This document shows positions 8,421-16,610 of a stretch of 64,000 nt of DNA, one piece after another. The notes under the pieces are model-generated. The model worked only from the letters and a program-made list of their open reading frames with translations, had not been told where the DNA came from and searched no databases. The number at the start of each line of letters is the position of its first letter. Positions within the stretch are counted from its first letter, which is position 1. Position numbers and translations under genes: made by a program. The stretch is from positions 62,001 through 126,000 of the forward strand of contig NZ_SPMX01000010.1 of NCBI RefSeq assembly GCF_012940005.1, written 5' to 3'. This stretch comes from Candidatus Accumulibacter contiguus. GTDB taxonomy: Bacteria > Pseudomonadota > Gammaproteobacteria > Burkholderiales > Rhodocyclaceae.

Positions 8421-10056
8421 ATGAGTTACCAAGTCCTGGCGCGCAAATGGCGCCCGCGAACATTTGCCAGCCTGGTCGGGCAGGAGCACGTTGTCCGGGC
8501 ACTGACGCACGCGCTGACCGAACAACGCCTGCATCATGCCTATCTGTTTACCGGTACGCGCGGGGTCGGGAAAACCACGCTGGCGCGCATTCTTGCCAAA
8601 GCACTGAATTGCGAGAGCGGCGTCACGGCAAGCCCCTGCGGCGTCTGTTCCGCCTGCCGGGAAATCGATTCCGGGCGTTTCGTCGATCTGCTTGAAGTGG
8701 ACGCGGCGACCAATACCAAGGTCGATGAAATGCGCCAGCTTCTCGAGAACGCGGTCTATGCGCCAACGCGCGGCCGCTTCAAGGTCTATGTGATCGACGA
8801 AGTGCACATGCTTTCGAACTCGGCCTTCAACGCCATGCTGAAGACCCTCGAAGAGCCGCCGGAGCACGTCAAGTTCATTCTCGCGACCACCGACCCGCAG
8901 AAAATTCCGGTGACCGTGCTGTCACGCTGTCTACAGTTCAATCTCAAGCAGATGACGCAGCCGCTGATCGTCGGTCATCTCAAACACATTCTCGAAGTCG
9001 AGGCGATCAGCGCCGAGAGCGCTGCCCTGCACCTGCTGGCGCGCTCGGCAGCAGGCAGCATGCGCGATGCGCTGTCGCTGCTCGACCAGGCGATCGCGCA
9101 TGGTTCGGGCAAGATCGAGGAAGTGCAGGTGCGCGAGATGCTCGGCGCAGTCGATCTTGACCACCTGTTCTCGATTACCGATGCCCTGCTCGCCGGAGAT
9201 GCGGCAGGCATGCTCCAGGTTGCCGACGAGATGGCCGCACGCAGCCTGTCCTTTGACGCGGCGTTGCAGGAGATGGCCAGCCTGTTCACCCGTCTGCAGA
9301 TTGCCCAGCTCGCACCCCAGGCGATCGCCGACGATTTGCCGGAGCGTTCGCGTCTTCTCGAAATCGCTGCCAGGCTCGATCCGGAGTTCGTTCAGCTCGC
9401 CTATCAGATTGCCGTGCATGGCCGTCAGGAATTACCGCTGGCGCCCGATGAGCAGGCGGGTTTCATCATGACGCTGCTGCGTCTGTATGCCTTTCGCCCA
9501 GCGCTCGACGACGCTTCCGGCGGACAACGGAGTACTGCGCCCGCTGGCCGCCCGCTGGCGGCGCCACTGCCAGGCACCGCAGCCGCACCGCAGCCGGCAC
9601 CCTCGAAGCTGGCGGCGGCGCCTGGGCAAACCGCGGCGTCTGTTGCGGCGATAGCACCGGTGCCTGCAGAAGCCGGTTCGGAAACTGGCTGGCACGACAT
9701 TCTCGCCGCACTCAAGGTCAGTGGCATGGCACGGGAACTGGCACAGCACTGTGAACTGCGCGATCTCGGAAAGGCACGGATGCTCCTGCGCCTTTCCCCG
9801 ACGCACCGCCATCTGCTGATGAAACCGGCACAGGACAAACTGCAGCAGTCGCTCGTCGAGCATTTCGGCCGGCCGCTGCAACTGCTGATCGAACTCGAAG
9901 AAGGCTCGGGGGGATACGCCCGCTGCCGCCGCAGAGCGCGACCGCCGCGAGCGCATGGATCTCGCCATCGCTTCGGTCGAGCAGGATGGCTTCGTTCGAG
10001 AGCTCATCGAGACCTTCGACGCCACCCTGATCGAATCTTCCATAAAACCCATTTAA
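8421..10056 (+). CDS. dnaX: DNA polymerase III subunit tau/gamma (frameshifted near 3' end)
   Basis: Clamp-loader ATPase. Walker [10 protein letters not shown], zinc-binding [16 protein letters not shown], Walker [11 protein letters not shown] and the SRC motif LSRC are all present in the first 190 residues, followed by domain III, an Ala/Pro-rich linker and a C-terminal tau-like domain. At a run of six G (about 9908-9913) the frame breaks: the uncorrected frame becomes Arg-rich and runs on to 10091, over the next gene's start. Removing one G restores [15 protein letters not shown] and an ending ESSIKPI at 10056, giving 544 residues. The gene is essential and both other frames lack sense, so an indel error is the likeliest cause. 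It is not at the position or slippery sequence of the E. coli gamma frameshift. Confidence 0.92.
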
Positions 10057-10087
10057 TCGTTCAATCGTTCAAAGCGAGGCAAGCAAG

Positions 10088-10411
10088 ATGATGAAAGGCG
10101 GAATCGCCGGCCTGATGAAACAGGCTCAGCAGATGCAGGAAAATATGAAGAAAGCTCAGGAAGAGCTCGCACAGCTCGAAGTCGAGGGACAATCCGGCGC
10201 CGGCATGGTCAAGGTGCTGATGACCGGTAACCACAATGTGCGCCGGGTCACCATCGACCCTTCGGTGATGGACGACAAGGAGATGCTCGAGGATCTCATT
10301 GCGGCCGCTCTGAACGACGCCCTGCGGCGCGCCGAGGAAGTTTCCCAGCAGCGGATGGCCGGTTTTTCCGCCGGACTCAATCTGCCACCCGGGTTCAAAA
10401 TGCCGTTCTGA
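10088..10411 (+). CDS. ybaB: YbaB/EbfC family nucleoid-associated protein
   Basis: 107 residues. The start [20 protein letters not shown] and the central [22 protein letters not shown] are typical of YbaB/EbfC, a small dimeric DNA-binding protein almost always found between dnaX and recR, as here. The stop TGA at 10409-10411 overlaps the recR ATG at 10411. Confidence 0.93.
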   Translation: MMKGGIAGLMKQAQQMQENMKKAQEELAQLEVEGQSGAGMVKVLMTGNHNVRRVTIDPSVMDDKEMLEDLIAAALNDALRRAEEVSQQRMAGFSAGLNLPPGFKMPF

Positions 10412-11013
10412 TGAATACGCCGTCTAGCCTCGAGTCATTGATCGAGGCTTTGCGCTGCCTGCCGGGTGTCGGTCCAAAATCGGCGCAGCGCATGGCTTAC
10501 TACCTGCTGCAGCACAATCGCTCCGGCGCCCAGCGTCTGGCTGAATCGCTGCAGCTGGCGCTCGGCGCACTCCGTCACTGTCAGCGCTGCAACACTTTTA
10601 CCGAGTCCGAAATCTGCTCCCGCTGTCTCTCGCACAAGCGCGACGGGAGCCTGCTGTGCGTCGTCGAAACGCCGGTGGATATGAACATGCTCGAGCAGAC
10701 GCATGCCTATGCGGGCTTGTACTACGTGCTGATGGGGCGCGTCTCGCCGCTGGACGGCATCGGCGCCGGCGAGTTGCACCTCGAGCGTCTGCTGGCACGT
10801 GCCTGCGATGGCGTGGTACGGGAAGTGATCATCGCCACCAATTACACCAACGAGGGGGAAGCAACTGCGCACTACCTTTCCGAACTGCTCAGGAGTCGCG
10901 GCGTCAGCGTGTCGCGCATCGCACGCGGCGTGCCGGTTGGCGGCGAACTCGAATACGTCGATGCGGGAACCCTGGCGCAGGCCCTGCGCGAGCGTCGACC
11001 GCTTGTAGGCTAG
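10411..11013 (+). CDS. recR: Recombination mediator protein RecR
   Basis: 200 residues, full length. The N-terminal helix-hairpin-helix ([17 protein letters not shown]) is followed by a four-cysteine zinc finger ([16 protein letters not shown]) and a Toprim domain ([15 protein letters not shown], then [18 protein letters not shown]). RecR works with RecO and RecF to load RecA on gapped DNA. It overlaps ybaB by one base and closes the dnaX-ybaB-recR operon. Confidence 0.95.
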   Translation: MNTPSSLESLIEALRCLPGVGPKSAQRMAYYLLQHNRSGAQRLAESLQLALGALRHCQRCNTFTESEICSRCLSHKRDGSLLCVVETPVDMNMLEQTHAYAGLYYVLMGRVSPLDGIGAGELHLERLLARACDGVVREVIIATNYTNEGEATAHYLSELLRSRGVSVSRIARGVPVGGELEYVDAGTLAQALRERRPLVG

Positions 11014-11112
11014 CGTTTTGGGCGTTTCGCGATTCAATCCGAATCAAGATTGACGTATAATGCGGCGGTTTAGTTCGTACCAACTTTTCATTACGTTCTA
11101 GGGATCAGCGCT

Positions 11113-11709
11113 ATGAGCAATGAGAGCAAAGTGGACTGCGGAAGGCGGCGACTGGTCGTCGCCACTGCTGCGGTCGGCGGGGTAGGGGCGTTAGCCGCGC
11201 TCGTACCTTTCCTGTCCAGCATGCTGCCGTCCGAGCGTGCCAAGGCGGCCGGCGCGCCGGTGGAAGTCGACATCGGCAGCATCGAGCCTGGCCAGATGAT
11301 CACCGTTGAATGGCGAGGCAAACCGGTGTGGATCATCAACCGCAACCCGTCCATGCTCGAAACGCTGCCCAAGCTCGATGACTCGGTGGCCGACCCGAAG
11401 TCCGAGAAGAACATGCAGCCGGCCTATTGCAAGAACGAGACGCGCTCGATCAAGCCGGAAATCCTGGTCGCGGTCGGCATCTGCACGCATCTGGGCTGCT
11501 CGCCCTCGGCCAAGTTCAAGAAAGGTGCCGACGAAGGCATGGACAGCAACTGGCTGGGCGGTTTTCTGTGCCCGTGCCACGGCTCCACCTTCGACTTTGC
11601 CGGGCGGGTCTTCAAGAGCAAACCGGCACCGGACAACCTCGAGGTGCCGCCGCACATGTACCTGTCCGATAAGCGGATTCTCATCGGCGAAGACAAGAAG
11701 GGGGCTTAA
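11113..11709 (+). CDS. petA: Ubiquinol-cytochrome c reductase Rieske iron-sulfur subunit
   Basis: 198 residues. The N-terminus has a twin-arginine-like start (CGRRRLVVATAAVGGVGALA) that becomes the membrane anchor. The [2Fe-2S] ligand motifs are CTHLGC at 124-129 and CPCHGS at 153-158, with the two cluster cysteines and two histidines in place. It is a subunit of complex III in the inner membrane, with the cluster domain on the periplasmic side. It leads the petABC operon; petB follows after 3 bases. A TATAAT box lies at 11055-11060 upstream, with TTGACG near 11050 too close to be its -35. Confidence 0.96.
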   Translation: MSNESKVDCGRRRLVVATAAVGGVGALAALVPFLSSMLPSERAKAAGAPVEVDIGSIEPGQMITVEWRGKPVWIINRNPSMLETLPKLDDSVADPKSEKNMQPAYCKNETRSIKPEILVAVGICTHLGCSPSAKFKKGADEGMDSNWLGGFLCPCHGSTFDFAGRVFKSKPAPDNLEVPPHMYLSDKRILIGEDKKGA

Positions 11710-11712
11710 GCA

Positions 11713-13032
11713 ATGGCATCGAATACCAATTTCGAAAAGTACAAGTCTGACGGTTCCCTGCAGGGCAATCTGCTCGAGTGGTTTGATGCCCGTTTCCCGG
11801 CCACCTCGATGTGGCGCGGGCACCTCTCCGAGTACTACGCGCCCAAGAATTTCAACTTCTGGTATTTCTTCGGGTCGCTGGCGATGATGGTGCTGGTCAT
11901 CCAGATCCTGACCGGCATCTTCCTGGTGATGCACTACAAACCCGACGCCTCGGTCAACGCCAATGGCATTCCAGTGGCCTTTGCCAGCGTCGAATACATC
12001 ATGCGCGACGTGCCCTGGGGCTGGCTGATCCGCTACATGCACTCGACCGGTGCTTCGGCGTTCTTCATCGTGGTGTACCTGCACATGTTTCGTGGCATGC
12101 TTTACGGCTCGTACCGGCAGCCGCGCGAACTGATCTGGATCTTCGGTACGCTGCTCTTCCTGTGTCTGATGGCCGAGGCTTTCATGGGTTATCTGCTGCC
12201 CTGGGGACAAATGTCCTTCTGGGGTGCGCAGGTGATCGTCAACCTGTTCTCCGCCATTCCGCTGATCGGTGAGCCGCTGTCGATCTGGATTCGTGGCGAC
12301 TTTGTCGTCGGCGATGCCACGCTCAACCGCTTCTTCTCGTTCCACGTCATCGCCGTGCCGCTGGTGTTGCTCGGACTCGTCGCCGCGCACATCCTGGCTC
12401 TGCACGAAGTCGGTTCGAACAACCCGGATGGCGTCGAGATCAAGAAGCGCAAGGACGTTCACGGCAATCCGCTCGACGGCATCCCCTTCCACCCGTACTA
12501 CACAGTGAAGGACATCGTCGGCGTGGTGGTGTTCCTGATGGTTTTCTCGATCATCGTCTTTTTCGCACCCGAAGGCGGCGGCTACTTCCTCGAGTACAAC
12601 AACTTCCTGCCTGCCGATCCGCTCAAGACGCCGCCGCACATTGCACCGGTCTGGTATTTCACGCCCTACTATTCGCTGCTGCGCGCCATGGTCTGGCCGC
12701 TGTTCGGGATCGATGCCAAGTTCTGGGGGGTCGTGGCGATGGGTGCCGGCGTCGTCATTCTCGCCTTCCTGCCCTGGCTCGATCGCAGTCCGGTCAAGTC
12801 GATCCGCTATCGTGGCCCGATCTTCAAGACCCTGCTGGCATTGTTCGTGATTGCCTTCGCCATCCTGGGTTTCCTCGGCACGAAGCCGCCGTCCTACGCC
12901 TTCTTCGGCGTCATTCCCGGCGCACCAGTGGCGCAGGTTCTCAGTGCTTTCTACTTCCTCTATTTTCTGACCATGCCCTGGTGGTCGAAAATCGACAAGT
13001 ACAAGCCGGAACCCGATCGCGTGACGATGTAA
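11713..13032 (+). CDS. petB: Cytochrome b subunit of bc1 complex
   Basis: 439 residues and eight or nine hydrophobic segments. Haem ligands sit in helices B and D (HSTGASAFFIVVYLH and HVIAVPLVLLGLVAAH), and the quinol-site PEWY motif appears as PVWYF (APVWYFTPYYSLLRA), a common variant in this family. The C-terminal portion shows it is the full-length b type, not split b6/subunit IV. It is the quinone-binding core of complex III. petC begins 13 bases downstream. Confidence 0.96.
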   Translation: MASNTNFEKYKSDGSLQGNLLEWFDARFPATSMWRGHLSEYYAPKNFNFWYFFGSLAMMVLVIQILTGIFLVMHYKPDASVNANGIPVAFASVEYIMRDVPWGWLIRYMHSTGASAFFIVVYLHMFRGMLYGSYRQPRELIWIFGTLLFLCLMAEAFMGYLLPWGQMSFWGAQVIVNLFSAIPLIGEPLSIWIRGDFVVGDATLNRFFSFHVIAVPLVLLGLVAAHILALHEVGSNNPDGVEIKKRKDVHGNPLDGIPFHPYYTVKDIVGVVVFLMVFSIIVFFAPEGGGYFLEYNNFLPADPLKTPPHIAPVWYFTPYYSLLRAMVWPLFGIDAKFWGVVAMGAGVVILAFLPWLDRSPVKSIRYRGPIFKTLLALFVIAFAILGFLGTKPPSYAFFGVIPGAPVAQVLSAFYFLYFLTMPWWSKIDKYKPEPDRVTM

Positions 13033-13045
13033 AGGACTGCACAAA

Positions 13046-13757
13046 ATGAAAAAAACTGCTTATGGCATTGCTCTTTGCCCCGCTCACTGCTCTCGCCAGC
13101 GGCGCTAGCGTGCATCTTGACAAGGCCCCGGATGTGCAGGGCGACAAGGCCGCCCTGCAAAGCGGCGCGCGGACTTTCGTCAACTATTGCCTGAACTGCC
13201 ACGGCGCGAGTTTTGTCCGCTACAACCGCCTGACCGATCTCGGCCTCACCGAGCAGCAGATCAAGGAAAACCTGATGTTTACCGCAGTCAAGACCGGCGA
13301 AACGATGCGTATTTCCGCTCGCCCCGAGGAGCAGAAGATATGGTTCGGCGCAGCGCCCCCGGACCTCTCGCTGGTGGCCCGCGCACGCGCCTCGGAAGAT
13401 GGTAGCGGAGCCGACTGGCTGTACACCTATCTGCGTTCTTTCTATGTCGACGAAAACCGCCCGACCGGCTGGAACAACACCCTGTTCGCCAATGTTGGCA
13501 TGCCAAACGTCCTGTGGCAGTTGCAGGGTCAGCAGGTGCTGAATAAGGAACATCACCTGGAACTGGCCGTACCCGGCACGCTGACACCAGCCGAATACGA
13601 CAAGCAGGTCGGCGACCTGGTCGGTTTCCTGGTCTGGCTCGCCGAGCCCGATGCCGGCTTTCGCAAGAAAATCGGTTTCGGCGTGCTGGCCTTTCTGGTC
13701 GTTCTTTTCGCCTTCGCCTATCCGCTGAAGAAAGCGTACTGGAAAGACGTCAAGTAG
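13046..13757 (+). CDS. petC: Cytochrome c1 (frameshift in signal peptide)
   Basis: The haem-binding CLNCH lies about 47 residues in, and a C-terminal membrane anchor (FGVLAFLVVLFAFAYPLKKAYW) ends the protein, as in cytochrome c1. From the ATG at 13046 the frame reads MKKTAYGIAL and then fails. Removing one A from the seven-A run at 13049-13055 gives MKKLLMALLFAPLTALASG, a classic Sec signal, and the rest of the gene is in frame, about 236 residues. Since bc1 needs this subunit, an extra base in the sequence is more likely than a real mutation. It is the third gene of petABC. Confidence 0.93.
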
Positions 13758-13776
13758 TAGCAGCGCCGGGTTTCAC

Positions 13777-13837
13777 CGCGGCATCGCCGGCGAGGACGCG
13801 ACAAGCGCCCGTAGCCGCCGCGATGCCGATTCGTTTT
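13777..13837 (+). terminator. Possible stem-loop between petC and sspA
   Basis: CGGCATCG (13779-13786) and CGATGCCG (13821-13828) are perfect inverted arms enclosing a 34-base GC-rich loop, followed by TTTTT at 13833-13837. The loop is long for a terminator, so this may only weaken read-through from petABC. It ends about 15 bases before the sspA start. Confidence 0.3.
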
Positions 13838-13851
13838 TGAGGGTATTGATC

Positions 13852-14448
13852 ATGATGAATCTCTATTCGGGAACCACCTGCCCGTTCAGTCACCGCTGCC
13901 GTATCGTCCTTTATGAAAAAGGTATGGATTTCCAGGTGATCGATGTCGACCTCTTCGCCAAGGCCGAAGAAATTGCCATCATCAACCCCTACGGGCGAGT
14001 TCCGGTACTTGTTGAACGCGATCTCATCCTCTATGAGCCGAACATCATCAACGAGTACATTGACGAGCGCTTCCCGCATCCGCAGCTGATGCCGGCCGAT
14101 CCGATCATGCGCGCGCGCGCGCGCCAGCTCCTGATCACCATGGAGCGCGAGGTCTTTGCCTACATCGAGCCGCTCGAAAAGAACAGCAAGGCCGCCGAAC
14201 GCTCGCGCCAGCAGATTCGTGATCGACTCACCGAGATGGCGCCGGTATTCGTCAAGCAGAAGCACATGCTTGGCGAAGAGTTCTCGATGCTCGACGTCGC
14301 CATCGCGCCACTGCTCTGGCGGCTCGACCATTACGGCATCGAGCTGTCGAGAACGGCAGCACCATTGATGAAGTACGGCGAACGGATTTTCAGTCGTCAG
14401 GGCTTCATCGATGCGCTGACGCCATCCGAAAAGGCGATGCGCAAATAG
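13852..14448 (+). CDS. sspA: Stringent starvation protein A (GST-like regulator)
   Basis: 198 residues starting MMNLYSGTTCPFSHRCRIV. It has a glutathione S-transferase fold: an N-terminal thioredoxin-like domain with the CPFSHRCR signature and a C-terminal helical domain ending SEKAMRK. SspA binds RNA polymerase and acts under starvation and acid stress; the GST fold is not catalytic. The ATG at 13852 is preferred (GAGGG upstream), with 13855 equally possible. It is followed by sspB, and the petABC-sspAB order is common in betaproteobacteria. Confidence 0.93.
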   Translation: MMNLYSGTTCPFSHRCRIVLYEKGMDFQVIDVDLFAKAEEIAIINPYGRVPVLVERDLILYEPNIINEYIDERFPHPQLMPADPIMRARARQLLITMEREVFAYIEPLEKNSKAAERSRQQIRDRLTEMAPVFVKQKHMLGEEFSMLDVAIAPLLWRLDHYGIELSRTAAPLMKYGERIFSRQGFIDALTPSEKAMRK

Positions 14449-14514
14449 CTGCCGGCGACGACCTGCACTCGCGCCTGCCAACCCCCTGCGCCAACACGCC
14501 TTGAGGAAGTGAAC

Positions 14515-14931
14515 GTGGACCTGCCGTCGACCAAGCCCTACCTGATTCGCGCCATTCATCAATGGTGCTGCGACAACGGTTTCACCCCCTATCTGGCCGT
14601 TGCGGTCGATGCCCGAACGCGCGTACCGCGCGAACATGTCCGCGATGGCCGGATCGTCCTCAATGTCGGTTACGACGCCACCGCCCATCTCTGCATGGAC
14701 AACGACAGCATCAGCTTCCAGGCCCGTTTTAGTGGTGTGGCCCGCGACATCTCGATCCCGATTGGCAACGTGTCCGCGATCTATGCTCGCGAAAACGGCG
14801 CCGGCATGGCTTTCGAACCCGAAGACGAAACCGCTTCCACAGCAACAGCCAGCAGCGCGCCCGACCAGGACGAGCCGCCTGATCCGCCACCGCCGCCAGT
14901 CAGCCGTGCCAAGTTGCAGCGAGTCAAGTGA
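14515..14931 (+). CDS. sspB: ClpXP adaptor SspB
   Basis: About 138 residues from a GTG at 14515, which has GAGGA six to eleven bases upstream; another GTG at 14509 is too close to it. The sequence TKPYLIRAIHQWCCDNGFTPY followed by RDGRIVLNVGYDATAHL is the SspB core that binds the ssrA tag. The C-terminus is a flexible acidic/Pro-rich tail ending VSRAKLQRVK, matching the short ClpX-binding motif at the end of SspB. It delivers tagged substrates to ClpXP. It sits directly after sspA. Confidence 0.92.
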   Translation: MDLPSTKPYLIRAIHQWCCDNGFTPYLAVAVDARTRVPREHVRDGRIVLNVGYDATAHLCMDNDSISFQARFSGVARDISIPIGNVSAIYARENGAGMAFEPEDETASTATASSAPDQDEPPDPPPPPVSRAKLQRVK

Positions 14932-15188
14932 TCGACGATTCGACGATTTCTTTGCATCGGGTGCTTTGTCGATTGGTATCGCCACTACTACCAGCTCTGA
15001 AAGGAAAGTTTCCATCTCATGAAAAGTTGATGGCGATCTACCGAGCGCTGGGCATCAACCCCGCATCAGGAGGGACCCGAAAACTGGTTTCCTGACCTCG
15101 ACAATACGAGATTGTTGTGCCATTAGAGATTGTTTCATTCGCAAGTTTTTGATTCAAAATAATATTTTTTCGGTATGTTAAACACCGG
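14932..15188. other. AT-rich convergent intergenic region
   Basis: The base composition falls sharply (for example ATTCAAAATAATATTTTTTC around 15152-15171), unlike the flanking genes. Genes converge on it from both sides, so terminators are expected, but I see only a weak hairpin (CGGT...ACCG near 15170-15190). No gene is recognisable. Confidence 0.4.
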
Positions 15189-16610
15189 TTAATGTGGCAT
15201 TAAATAGTCCCATCCACCCCCCATCGCTTTCGCCAGATCGATCAGCGCAAAGCGCACGTCGCGCGCGGCGAGGATCTGCAGGGTCTGCGCTTGCAGGAGT
15301 TGGCGCTGCGCGTCGAGCACGTCGATGTAACCCGAGTAACCGGAACGGTAGCGCAGTTCGGCGAGTTCGAGCGAGGCCTTGAGCTTCTGCGCACGCTCGG
15401 TCTGTGCGGCGAGGGCGTCGCGGGTGCTGCGGTTGGCGATCAGTGCGTCGCGCGTTTCACGAAAAGCGCTCTGCACGGTCTGCGTGTAGCTGACCACTGC
15501 GGCTTCGCGGCGGGCGGTCTCGGCTTCGACGTTGGCCTCGATCGCTTTCAATCCGATCAGGGGCTGCAACAGCGAGGCGCCGATTCCCCAGGCGAGCGCC
15601 GGCGTGGAAAACAGGTTGGCAAGCGCTGCCGACTCGGAACCGTAGGATGCGGTCAGTGACAGCAACGGAAAATACTGCGCGCGCGCGGCATCGATGCGCA
15701 GGCTCGCGGCAGCGAGCTGGGCTTCGACCTGTCTGATGTCCGGCCGGCGTTCGAGCAGGTCCGAGGGTAGCCCCGACGGTACCTCCGGGACGCCAAGCAG
15801 GCGGACCTGCGTCAGGTCGCGGGCGATCCTCGCGGCGAAGACCTCGCGCGGCGAACGGCCGACGATCGCTGCCAGCGCTGTCTCATAGGTGCCGACCGCG
15901 CGCTCGGCGACGGCGACGTTGGCGGCGACTGCCGCACGTTCGGCCTGCGCACGTTGCAGGTCGTAGTCACCGATGAGGCCGGCCTGGTAGAGATCGACCT
16001 GCAGGGCGACCGTCTCGTCGCGCGACTGCAGCGTGTCACGCAGCATGGCCAGTTCGGCGTCGGCCGCGAGCAGGCCGAAGTACGCACGCGCGGTCTCGGC
16101 CGCGACTGCGGTGCGTACCGTCTGGCGTGCGTACTCGGTCGCCAGCAGTTCGCTGCGCGCAGCACTCGCTCCGTTGCGATAACGTCCCCAGAGGTCGACT
16201 TCGTAGGAGGCGCGCAAACCGACGAGATAATCATTGTTGGTCGGATTGAAATTCTCCGGCAGCGGCTGCGAACCGACCAGCGTCATGCGGTTGCGGCGAC
16301 TATCGACGCCGAGGTTCATGCTCGGGTAGAGGTAGGACTGGGCGAGCAGCACGTTCGAGCGCGCCAGATCGACGCGCACCATCGCCGCCCGCAGATCGAG
16401 GTTGTGGGCGAGCGCCTCGTCCATCAGCGCCGTCAGGGTGGGATCGTTGAAGGTCGTCCACCAGCGCTCGAGATCTGGCGCGACGCTCGCGCTTGCCGGT
16501 GGCAGGTCGAGCAGCGGCGGTGTGGTCGGGGTCGACTGGCAGGCCGCGAGCGCGAATGTCGTCGCGGTGACGAGTACAAGGGTGCGCAGCGTCCGGCGGG
16601 GGTCAGTCAT
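15189..16610 (-). CDS. RND efflux outer-membrane factor lipoprotein (OprM/NodT family)
   Basis: 473 residues with a lipoprotein signal (TLVLVTATTFALAAC, Cys24) followed by the duplicated outer-membrane efflux protein repeats, such as ALAHNLDLRAAMVRVDLARS and LLERRPDIRQVEAQLAAAS. It forms the trimeric TolC-like exit duct. It overlaps the end of the pump gene by 8 bases and is the last gene of the adaptor-pump-duct operon. Substrate specificity cannot be read. Confidence 0.93.
   Translation of the reverse strand: MTDPRRTLRTLVLVTATTFALAACQSTPTTPPLLDLPPASASVAPDLERWWTTFNDPTLTALMDEALAHNLDLRAAMVRVDLARSNVLLAQSYLYPSMNLGVDSRRNRMTLVGSQPLPENFNPTNNDYLVGLRASYEVDLWGRYRNGASAARSELLATEYARQTVRTAVAAETARAYFGLLAADAELAMLRDTLQSRDETVALQVDLYQAGLIGDYDLQRAQAERAAVAANVAVAERAVGTYETALAAIVGRSPREVFAARIARDLTQVRLLGVPEVPSGLPSDLLERRPDIRQVEAQLAAASLRIDAARAQYFPLLSLTASYGSESAALANLFSTPALAWGIGASLLQPLIGLKAIEANVEAETARREAAVVSYTQTVQSAFRETRDALIANRSTRDALAAQTERAQKLKASLELAELRYRSGYSGYIDVLDAQRQLLQAQTLQILAARDVRFALIDLAKAMGGGWDYLMPH

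Noticed and set aside
11191-13044. 617-codon minus-strand frame over petAB
   Set aside because: It is antisense to the clear Rieske and cytochrome b genes and is His/Asp/Glu-rich without motif.
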